DNA of 64,000 bases, from the NCBI RefSeq assembly GCF_014218805.1, contig NZ_JACJUV010000001.1, positions 806,001 through 870,000 on the forward strand, given 5' to 3'. The stretch's first letter is position 1; each line of letters starts with the position of its first letter. Origin of the DNA: Teredinibacter franksiae (lineage in GTDB: Bacteria; Pseudomonadota; Gammaproteobacteria; Pseudomonadales; Cellvibrionaceae). The notes below the pieces were generated by a model. That model was not told the origin of the DNA. It saw only the letters and a program-made list of their open reading frames with translations, and did not search any database. Both the position numbers and the translations under genes were made by a program. This document shows positions 57,435-64,000 of this stretch, piece by piece.

Positions 57435-57599
57435 AAACTCTTGAACGTATTAAATGGCATTGGACGGTACCTCTCTTCATTGATTTTAGCCTCTGGCTTT
57501 GCCCGTGATTCTTGCATACGGAAAAACTTACGGGCATGTAGTGGCTAGAGGAAAGCATTAACGCCGTGCTGAGCCCAAGAGCAACTGATAGTATTGCTC
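57435..57599 (-). promoter_or_regulatory. rnc-era spacer with two inverted repeats
   Basis: AAGAGCAA (57577-57584) and TTGCTCTT (57594-57601) form a perfect 8-bp stem overlapping the rnc stop codon. A second pair GCCCGT...ACGGGC spans about 57500-57535. Neither is followed by a U-run. As RNase III often cleaves its own operon's mRNA, these stems could be processing sites; that is inference. Confidence 0.45.
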
Positions 57600-58289
57600 T
57601 TAGCTTAAACCTAAAATCTGCAACATTTTTTGTGCCGCTAGCTTTTCAGCTTGGCGCTTACTGCTAGCAATGGCTTTGGTAGAATCTAAACCACGACCAA
57701 CCTCACAACATATCTCAAACTCTGGAGAATGAGAGTCCCCAAGACAACGTAATACTCGGTACTGCGGCAGCGGTTTTTTTCGTTCTTGGAGATATTCCTG
57801 CAAGCGCGTTTTTGCGTCTTTTTCGGTTTGCTCTGGCGAAACCTGTTCAAGTCGGGTCGCATACCACGACAACACAATATCCCGACAGACCTCCATGCCA
57901 GACTCAAGATAAATGGCCCCAAGAAGAGCTTCTACGGTATCGGCAAGAATCGAAGCCCGTCGAAACCCGCCGCTTTTCATTTCACCCTCGCCGAGAAAAA
58001 GGAACTCCCCTAACTTAAAATCGCGTGCAATTTCAGCAAGTGTTTCGCCCTTTACTAAAGTTGCCCTGAGACGGGTGAGGTCACCTTCTCGAGCATGGGG
58101 AAAACGATTAAATAGGCTTTCAGCAATGAAAAAATTCAGCAGTGAATCACCTAAAAATTCCATGCGCTCGTTATTTTCTTTCCCAACACTACGATGGGAC
58201 AACGCTCTGACCAACAAAGATTGATCGTTAAACTCGTAGCCCAATGCCGCGCTGAGCTGCGCTTTATTCAGGTTCGATAAGATACTCAC
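57600..58289 (-). CDS. rnc: Ribonuclease III
   Basis: A 229-aa double-strand-specific endoribonuclease for rRNA and mRNA processing. The signature NERMEFLGDSLLNFFIAE includes catalytic acidic residues; LADTVEALLGAIYLESGM is the second acidic cluster. The C-terminal dsRNA-binding domain runs from about 155 (DAKTRLQEYLQERKKPLP) to the end (SSKRQAEKLAAQKMLQIL). Its start overlaps the DUF4845 gene by 26 nt. Confidence 0.97.
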   Translation of the reverse strand: MSILSNLNKAQLSAALGYEFNDQSLLVRALSHRSVGKENNERMEFLGDSLLNFFIAESLFNRFPHAREGDLTRLRATLVKGETLAEIARDFKLGEFLFLGEGEMKSGGFRRASILADTVEALLGAIYLESGMEVCRDIVLSWYATRLEQVSPEQTEKDAKTRLQEYLQERKKPLPQYRVLRCLGDSHSPEFEICCEVGRGLDSTKAIASSKRQAEKLAAQKMLQILGLS

Positions 58290-58674
58290 AACAGAGCTCC
58301 GGATTGGATGTATCCAGCTGACTTTTAAATGTCAGTAAAACATCTATATTGAGGAACATATGTATACGCTTCTCATATTCATTGTTGACCAATACTCGAT
58401 CCTTTTTTCGAATCACTTTGAAACTTTCGGCTTCTGGACCCCGGACATTATTAACCATCATGAAATTATCTAGCTTTCGATAGATGTCACGTTTGTCCAT
58501 ACTGCCAAGGTTTTCCTCCTGCTCCGCGAGAGATTTCAAGGCAGCGTCAATCGAGATATTATCAAGATAATGTGGCCCCAAGCGAAAAAAACAGAGCAAG
58601 AAAAACCCTGCAACCATGAGGATAACCAACCACGTAATCGAGCCTAGTCCAGCTTGTGATTTAATCGATTTCAT
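58264..58674 (-). CDS. DUF4845-family membrane protein
   Basis: A 136-aa protein with one N-terminal membrane helix (about 14-33, type IV pilin-like GLGSITWLVILMVAGFF) and a short domain with LRLGPHYLDN-like FRLGPHYLDNISIDAALKSL. DUF4845 genes are found between lepB and rnc in many gammaproteobacteria, exactly as here. The function is unknown; the position next to signal peptidase does not by itself show a secretion role. There is a 29-nt gap to lepB and an overlap with rnc. Confidence 0.88.
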   Translation of the reverse strand: MKSIKSQAGLGSITWLVILMVAGFFLLCFFRLGPHYLDNISIDAALKSLAEQEENLGSMDKRDIYRKLDNFMMVNNVRGPEAESFKVIRKKDRVLVNNEYEKRIHMFLNIDVLLTFKSQLDTSNPELCCEYLIEPE

Positions 58675-58703
58675 ATCTTCACTCCACTCAACAATTGGTG
58701 AAA

Positions 58704-59564
58704 CTACTTAATGGACCCAGCCCGTGAAAAACTTGGCAGTGTTCCTCCCCAGTGCATCCATACAGCGAATGCTTTGCCCACTATACGCTCTTCGGGAACA
58801 GGGCCCCAGACACGGCTATCTGAGCTGTTATCGCGATTATCGCCCATCATGAAATATTCACCGTCACTCAGTACCCACGTACCTTCCGGTCCCGCACGGC
58901 CGGCGACACTGCATTTTCGCATCACATGCGATTCGTCGCCCAAGCGCTCCTCTGCCAACTGATAGTGGCCGCCAAAGGCTACACAGCGATTCCTTTCTGT
59001 AACGGGTTCACGCTTACTGTTGCTTTGCTCAACCTGTTTACCATTAACATATAGCACTTTATCTTCGTAGCGAATCTTATCGCCAGGTAGACCAATTACG
59101 CGCTTAATAAAATAACGGTCCTCATGGGGTGGGAAAAACACCATAACATCACCGCGTTTAGGATCCCCTATGGGAATAATTTTATTGCGAAACACCGGTA
59201 GACGAACACCGTAGGCAAATTTGTTAACGGCTATAAAATCGCCCACTTCCAGAGTCGGCACCATGGATTCCGACGGGATCTGAAAAGGCTCAATAATGAA
59301 AGACCGCAGGAAAAATACCAGGAACAAAACAGGAAAGAAAGATTTGGAGTACTCAACAAAAGCAGGCTCGGCAGCAACCGCTTCGTAGGCTTTCATGTAC
59401 TGTTCGTTATTAGGTTTTTCGGCATCAGCCAAATCGGGAAACTGTGTGTTTACACCTGTTATCGCCTGCAACCTCGGTTTACGCAAAAATATAAAATCGT
59501 AAACCCAAACTGCGCCAGTACCCCCAACCAGAAGTAGCAGTATCAGCGGTAAATTGATATCCAT
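58704..59564 (-). CDS. lepB: Signal peptidase I
   Basis: A 286-aa inner-membrane serine protease that removes signal peptides. Two N-terminal membrane segments are visible (about 5-23 and 78-96). The catalytic Ser is in PSESMVPTLEVGDFI and the general-base Lys in RYFIKRVIGLPGD; the third conserved block is FMMGDNRDNSSDSR. Family length is matched. It lies 11 nt downstream of lepA with AGGAC before the ATG. Confidence 0.97.
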   Translation of the reverse strand: MDINLPLILLLLVGGTGAVWVYDFIFLRKPRLQAITGVNTQFPDLADAEKPNNEQYMKAYEAVAAEPAFVEYSKSFFPVLFLVFFLRSFIIEPFQIPSESMVPTLEVGDFIAVNKFAYGVRLPVFRNKIIPIGDPKRGDVMVFFPPHEDRYFIKRVIGLPGDKIRYEDKVLYVNGKQVEQSNSKREPVTERNRCVAFGGHYQLAEERLGDESHVMRKCSVAGRAGPEGTWVLSDGEYFMMGDNRDNSSDSRVWGPVPEERIVGKAFAVWMHWGGTLPSFSRAGSIK

Positions 59565-59575
59565 AGTAGTCCTGT

Positions 59576-61375
59576 TTAGTTATCCATTTTCAAAACGGCA
59601 AGGAAGGCTTCCTGAGGGATCTCCACCCGCCCCACTTGCTTCATGCGTTTCTTGCCGGCTTTTTGTTTTTCTAGTAGTTTTTTCTTGCGGGAAATATCAC
59701 CACCATAACATTTGGCTGTCACATTTTTCCTCAGCGCCTTCACCGTTGTACGAGCAACGATTTGCCCCCCAATAGCCGCCTGTATGGCCACATCAAACAT
59801 TTGCCGGGGAATGAGCTCTTTCATTTTATCGGCTAGCGCACGCCCTTTGTACGGAGCATTGTCTTTATGCACAATTATAGCGAGAGCATCGACCTTTTCC
59901 GAATTGATCAACACATCCAAACGTACGAGCTTGGCCTCTTGAAAACGTACAAAATTGTAATCGAGAGAGGCGAAACCCCGGCTAACAGATTTCAACCGGT
60001 CGAAAAAGTCCATAACCACTTCGTTCATCGGCAAATCGTAGGTTAAGGCAACCTGTCCACCCACATACTGAAGGTTTTTCTGTACGCCACGCTTATCTAC
60101 ACACAAAGTGATAACTGACCCAAGGTACTCGGAAGGCACAAGAATATTGGCCTCACAAATGGGCTCGCGCATTTCTTCAATAAAGCCTATATCCGGCAAT
60201 TTAGAAGGATTATCAACATGGACGGTTGTACCGTCGGAAGTAATCACTTCATAGATTACCGTCGGCGCTGTGGTAATGAGATCAAGATCATATTCTCGCT
60301 CAAGTCGCTCCTGAATAATCTCCATATGGAGCATGCCGAGAAAGCCGCAGCGAAACCCAAAACCAAGCGCATCTGAACTTTCTGGTTCGTAAAATAGCGA
60401 AGCATCATTCAGTGTTAACTTTGCCAATGCATCACGAAATGCTTCATAGTCATCCGAACTGACGGGGAACAAACCCGCATAAACCTGAGGTTTAACTTTT
60501 TTAAAGCCCGGCAGAGAATCCACATCTGAAGTGTGGGAATGGGTGAGGGTATCGCCCACCGGTGCACCGTGGATATCTTTAATACCCGCGACAATAAACC
60601 CAACCTCGCCCGCGTGCAGTACCCCTGTGTCTTTACGTTTTGGGGTAAAGACACCGACAACATCCACCACGTGGGCTTTACGGATGGACTTGGCCACAAT
60701 CTTTTCTTTAGCTTTTAAAGTACCCTGGTTTACCCGCACCAATGACACAACACCAAGGTAGTTATCGAACCAGGAATCTATAATCAGCGCCTGCAGTGGC
60801 GCATCTTTATCACCTACAGGTGCAGGAATGCCCTGCACTAGGACTTCCAGCACCTCTTCTATACCTAACCCCGATTTGGCGCTACAACGAACGGCCTCGG
60901 TGGCATCTATACCAATAATATCTTCAATTTCTTGGGCCACCCGATCGGGTTCAACTTGGGGTAAATCCATTTTATTCAGCACTGGAATCACCTCCAGCCC
61001 TTGCTCGATCGCGGTGTAACAATTGGCTACCGACTGCGCCTCCACGCCTTGAGCGGCATCGACAACCAGAAGCGCGCCCTCACATGCCGCCAAAGACCGG
61101 GAAACCTCATAGGAGAAATCGACATGCCCAGGCGTATCAATGAAGTTGAGCTGATAGGTTTCACCATCTTTCGATTTGTAATCAAGGGTCACACTTTGAG
61201 CTTTGATGGTGATACCTCGCTCACGCTCGATATCCATGGAATCCAACACCTGCGCTTCCATCTCACGAGCGGCTAAACCGCCGCAGTGCTGGATGAACCG
61301 GTCCGCTAGAGTGGACTTCCCGTGGTCAATGTGGGCGATGATGGAGAAATTTCGAATACGACTTAGATCTGTCAC
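59576..61375 (-). CDS. lepA: Elongation factor 4 (LepA)
   Basis: A 599-aa translational GTPase that can back-translocate or remodel ribosomes and assists initiation. G1 is [15 protein letters not shown]3 [13 protein letters not shown]4 NKMDLP. The C-terminal LepA-specific domain ends with [20 protein letters not shown], characteristic of the family. It is the first gene of the lepA-lepB-DUF4845-rnc-era-recO run; the 177-nt space upstream should hold a promoter. Confidence 0.97.
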   Translation of the reverse strand: MTDLSRIRNFSIIAHIDHGKSTLADRFIQHCGGLAAREMEAQVLDSMDIERERGITIKAQSVTLDYKSKDGETYQLNFIDTPGHVDFSYEVSRSLAACEGALLVVDAAQGVEAQSVANCYTAIEQGLEVIPVLNKMDLPQVEPDRVAQEIEDIIGIDATEAVRCSAKSGLGIEEVLEVLVQGIPAPVGDKDAPLQALIIDSWFDNYLGVVSLVRVNQGTLKAKEKIVAKSIRKAHVVDVVGVFTPKRKDTGVLHAGEVGFIVAGIKDIHGAPVGDTLTHSHTSDVDSLPGFKKVKPQVYAGLFPVSSDDYEAFRDALAKLTLNDASLFYEPESSDALGFGFRCGFLGMLHMEIIQERLEREYDLDLITTAPTVIYEVITSDGTTVHVDNPSKLPDIGFIEEMREPICEANILVPSEYLGSVITLCVDKRGVQKNLQYVGGQVALTYDLPMNEVVMDFFDRLKSVSRGFASLDYNFVRFQEAKLVRLDVLINSEKVDALAIIVHKDNAPYKGRALADKMKELIPRQMFDVAIQAAIGGQIVARTTVKALRKNVTAKCYGGDISRKKKLLEKQKAGKKRMKQVGRVEIPQEAFLAVLKMDN

Positions 61376-61552
61376 TAGTGCTGGCTACTCAATAATATTG
61401 CGTTGAAACCCATTCCCAAGCCTTACATGAGTCCATCCATCTGCATGGATTAAGGCCGGAAAAATTTGGCGCAAGTCTACAGTATTTAAGGGGGAGAGGC
61501 CATGAAGCCGCCCGCGGCTTGGAACCGGCGGGCGAAGGGCATGATAAACAGC
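61376..61552 (-). promoter_or_regulatory. mucD-lepA spacer
   Basis: A 177-nt spacer between the mucD stop and the lepA start. A GC-rich inverted repeat GCCCGC/GCGGGC (61510-61515/61528-61533) lies near the mucD end without a U-run and may be a weak terminator or stabiliser. The rest should contain the lepA promoter. Confidence 0.4.
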
Positions 61553-62935
61553 TTACTGTAAGCGAATGGTGCGGAAGGTTGGCCTACCATCGCGGAAAAA
61601 ACGAATAGGCAGCAGACTATCGGAGGGTAACTTTGCAGTAATCCGAGTGTAATCCTCGAATGTGTTTATCTGCTCAAAACCCAGCTGCGCAATAACATCC
61701 CCAGGCGCAACACCAGCATCAGCAGCAGCGCCCTGTGGATCAACACGGGTTACTCGTACCCCACCAGGTAAGCGCCACTTGTCTTTTAGTGCTGCGTCCA
61801 CAGTTTCGACCGCTAAACCTAAGCGATCTAGACCAGAATCCTGCGATGAACTCAGTGCCGGCGGCGCGTCAGCGCCACCGGGCAACCGGCCAACAACAAC
61901 CCGTAATGTTTTTTTCTTACCCTCACGCATAACCACTACCGGTACTTTAGTATCTGGCGGTGTTGAGCCCACGACATGAGGAAGATCACCGGAGGTTACG
62001 ATGGTGCTCTTGCCAAACTTAAGGATAATATCACCCACCCGAATCCCCGATTTATCGGCAGGCCCGCCCCGCTCCATTTGCGCAACCAGTGCACCCTGCG
62101 GCTTTTTCAGGCCAAATGAATCGGCAAGGTTTTTATCGACTTCCTGAATAACAACCCCTAACCAGCCTCGATCAACCCGACCTTTCTCCTTAAGCTGCGA
62201 TACCACGTTAATAGCCACCGCAGACGGAATAGCAAAAGAGAGCCCAATTGAACCGCCGGAACGGGTGTATATTTGGGAGTTTACACCGACCACTTTGCCT
62301 TCTAGATTAAACAGCGGCCCGCCTGAATTACCCGGGTTAATCGCCACATCGGTCTGGATAAAGGGCACATAGTTTTCATTTTTTTCCGTGGGAATACTGC
62401 GCCCAATCGCACTGACAATACCGGCACTGGCAGAAAAGTCGAGCCCAAACGGTGACCCAATTGCCACCACCCACTCGCCAACTTTCAGCGCTTCGCTCGA
62501 CTCCAACTCTAGAAACGGCAGGTCGTCTTCATCGACTTTTAACAACGCGAGATCAGATCGCGGGTCAGAGCCGATGATCATTGCTTTAAATTCTCGCCGA
62601 TCGACCAAACGTACCACTATCTCATCAGCATCTTCTATGACGTGGTTATTGGTCAGTAGGTAGCCGTCCGCAGAAATGAAAAAACCCGACCCCATGGAGT
62701 GCATATTGCGCTCGGGCATTTCTCTGGGCTCGAATAAATGACGAAAAATATCGGGAATTTGGTGACTAGGGGGCAGGTTTAAGCCCCCCTGTTTCACTTT
62801 GGTAACCGTATTAATTTTGACTACAGCAGGAGAGGACTTTTCAATTAGCGGTGTAAAGTCTGGAAGGTTATAACCGGCTGCGGAGGCAACTGCAGGCAAT
62901 ACAAGAACCAGCAGAATCATAAACCTTACAATCAT
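61553..62935 (-). CDS. mucD: Periplasmic serine protease MucD (DegP/HtrA family)
   Basis: A 460-aa secreted HtrA protease. The signal peptide is at about 1-20 (cleavage near ASAAG). Catalytic triad: His98 (LLTNNHVI), Asp128 (SDLALLKVD) and Ser204 (PGNSGGPLF). Two PDZ domains follow (about 260-345 and 375-455). In sigma-E systems MucD degrades misfolded envelope proteins and dampens the alternative sigma-factor response. It lies 50 nt after the rseC-like gene, reproducing the Pseudomonas mucA-B-C-D order. Confidence 0.95.
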   Translation of the reverse strand: MIVRFMILLVLVLPAVASAAGYNLPDFTPLIEKSSPAVVKINTVTKVKQGGLNLPPSHQIPDIFRHLFEPREMPERNMHSMGSGFFISADGYLLTNNHVIEDADEIVVRLVDRREFKAMIIGSDPRSDLALLKVDEDDLPFLELESSEALKVGEWVVAIGSPFGLDFSASAGIVSAIGRSIPTEKNENYVPFIQTDVAINPGNSGGPLFNLEGKVVGVNSQIYTRSGGSIGLSFAIPSAVAINVVSQLKEKGRVDRGWLGVVIQEVDKNLADSFGLKKPQGALVAQMERGGPADKSGIRVGDIILKFGKSTIVTSGDLPHVVGSTPPDTKVPVVVMREGKKKTLRVVVGRLPGGADAPPALSSSQDSGLDRLGLAVETVDAALKDKWRLPGGVRVTRVDPQGAAADAGVAPGDVIAQLGFEQINTFEDYTRITAKLPSDSLLPIRFFRDGRPTFRTIRLQ

Positions 62936-62985
62936 TCGTATTTCTCCGATATTTCGCTTGTATATGAAAGACTATCTTCTTTAAT

Positions 62986-63462
62986 TCAGAACATCTGATT
63001 AACAACAGGTTCCCGATTTGTAGAATTCACTTCCAGCAGGGTTGCATGCAGGCATTCTCTAGACACTAATATTCGGGCGCTTGTACGGACAATCAATCCC
63101 CCCGCAAATAAACCCAAACATGTCGCCGCTAAAAGCCAGCCCTCGTGCGCAGTGAACCGCGAGCACAGCACCAGCCCCAACAGCATCGAGAGCATCGGTA
63201 AACCATAGCTGAAAAAAGCACCTTTTACGAAGGCGGCCTCTTCAACACCAATCGTTACTTCATCACCCACAACCAGATCGGACGACGAAAGAGAGGATGA
63301 AAATAATGCCTTAACACGAGTGAATTGACTGCCCGCTGAGGCTAGTAATTTCTGACCACAGCCATGCCGAGCCCTGCATTGAGAGCACGCTGACTGCTGC
63401 AGGGTTTCAACCCATACACCATCTTCATCTAGCGCAATAACTCTGCCAATTTCAGTCAACAT
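62986..63462 (-). CDS. rseC: RseC/MucC-family membrane protein
   Basis: A 158-aa inner-membrane protein. The cysteine-rich N terminus (SACSQCRARHGCGQKLL) is the RseC/MucC signature, and two membrane helices (about 80-98 and 106-126) follow. RseC proteins modulate sigma-E signalling and the SoxR-reducing system, perhaps through redox cofactors. It lies between rseB and mucD, as in pseudomonads. Confidence 0.92.
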   Translation of the reverse strand: MLTEIGRVIALDEDGVWVETLQQSACSQCRARHGCGQKLLASAGSQFTRVKALFSSSLSSSDLVVGDEVTIGVEEAAFVKGAFFSYGLPMLSMLLGLVLCSRFTAHEGWLLAATCLGLFAGGLIVRTSARILVSRECLHATLLEVNSTNREPVVNQMF

Positions 63463-63533
63463 GAAAGAACTTACTCCGGGAAGGACATACAGATACGACC
63501 TATTGTAATGCTAAAACCTAGGGCGCTTCACAA

Positions 63534-64000
63534 TTACTGTGGAATCGGTAAATCTGCGGTAGCCTTGCTGGCCTCCGGATTAACGATTGAGCGAAGTATT
63601 CGCAGCGCCGAGGCTTCGGGCAGCTCGCCCACCAAAGTCACATGCAAGAATGTGTCGTCAAAACGAAATAAATCCATCATCAGCAGGGTCGCGCCACGCT
63701 GAGCCACACCTCTGGGAATACGTTGTGCCGCATTATTCTCGGGCACTAAACTTGGGTTTGCAAACACAGAAAACGCCGACAATCCATCGGTGTACGTATG
63801 CACCAAGCCGTCAAGCTCAGTCCATTGCGAGCTGGCTAGGGTGAATCCCGAAGGCACCCAAGTAGGAAGCCACTCTGTGAGTGGGTTTTCGCCCTCGGTA
63901 GGCGTTTTACTGGTCATTATTGCTGCCCGCTCACCACACACAGGGGAATCCCTTGGCGTTGCCACAAAAGCATCAAGCTCTTCGTCGCTCCACTGCGGGT
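63534..64000 (-). CDS. rseB: RseB/MucB sigma-E regulator, C-terminal part (runs off right edge)
   Basis: An open minus-strand frame that continues past base 64000. The visible 155 residues include WLPTWVPSGFTLASSQWTEL and HTYTDGLSAFSVFANPSLV, the C-terminal domain of RseB/MucB, a periplasmic regulator that protects the anti-sigma factor RseA/MucA from proteolysis and may sense mislocalised lipids or LPS. The ATG/GTG near 63965 is internal, since the frame stays open to the edge. rseA and rpoE should follow to the right, outside the window. Confidence 0.88.
   Translation of the reverse strand, partial: PQWSDEELDAFVATPRDSPVCGERAAIMTSKTPTEGENPLTEWLPTWVPSGFTLASSQWTELDGLVHTYTDGLSAFSVFANPSLVPENNAAQRIPRGVAQRGATLLMMDLFRFDDTFLHVTLVGELPEASALRILRSIVNPEASKATADLPIPQ

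Overview
The window looks like the chromosome of a marine, polysaccharide-degrading gammaproteobacterium close to the Cellvibrionaceae (Teredinibacter/Saccharophagus/Cellvibrio type). The evidence is the typical gammaproteobacterial housekeeping gene order (rseB-rseC-mucD-lepA-lepB-DUF4845-rnc-era-recO; cysM next to gacS; relA-mazG), a pectate lyase lipoprotein with a poly-serine linker, and several c-di-GMP and chemotaxis-like signalling proteins. The family assignment is inference from gene content and protein style, not from a marker-gene tree.

Left part (1-8.8 kb): a stranded C-terminal piece of a phage large terminase runs off the left edge. It is followed by rsmE, a GGDEF-EAL receptor, ttcA (with a TTG start), a PilZ protein, bioA and a PL10-type pectate lyase lipoprotein. 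A bidirectional terminator separates these from the next block.

Central part (8.9-34.6 kb): one minus-strand operon of 16 tightly packed genes encodes a complete contractile injection system of the extracellular (eCIS/Afp/PVC/MAC-like) family. In transcription order it has: a DUF4255 cap, an eCIS-associated 243-aa protein, one sheath, two tubes, a DUF5908 mini-protein (55 aa, too short for a usual ORF list), a LysM-type Afp7 adaptor, a VgrG-like spike, a PAAR tip, a gp25 baseplate protein, two large baseplate proteins, a 1092-aa protein with one membrane segment, a tape-measure-family protein, an approximately 1820-aa multidomain toxin and an AAA+ ATPase. The toxin combines the DUF4157 eCIS core domain, a Cys/His amidase-like domain, helical stretches and a C-terminal nuclease-like domain. 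No tail-fibre gene was recognised. The membrane-spanning protein raises the possibility of a cell-anchored rather than freely released device. This is the most interesting system in the window.

Upstream of the injection operon, after a 448-nt AT-rich spacer with a perfect dyad beside the first start codon, lies a three-gene signalling unit on the same strand: an MCP-like protein, a STAS anti-sigma-antagonist-like protein and a REC-PP2C-HATPase switch (35.0-38.3 kb). It may regulate the injection operon, but that rests on position only.

Right part (38.5-64 kb): housekeeping genes. These are trpS, a DUF3524 glycosyltransferase, a double cNMP-binding/degenerate-rhodanese protein, an M18 aminopeptidase, uppP, tsaB, an AlgP-like Lys/Ala-rich AT-hook protein, adk, a small conserved protein, mazG, relA, cysM, gacS/barA, a YdcF-family protein, and the lepA-recO and sigma-E/MucD segments. 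The last gene, rseB, is cut by the right edge. I recognised no tRNA, rRNA, CRISPR or insertion sequence.
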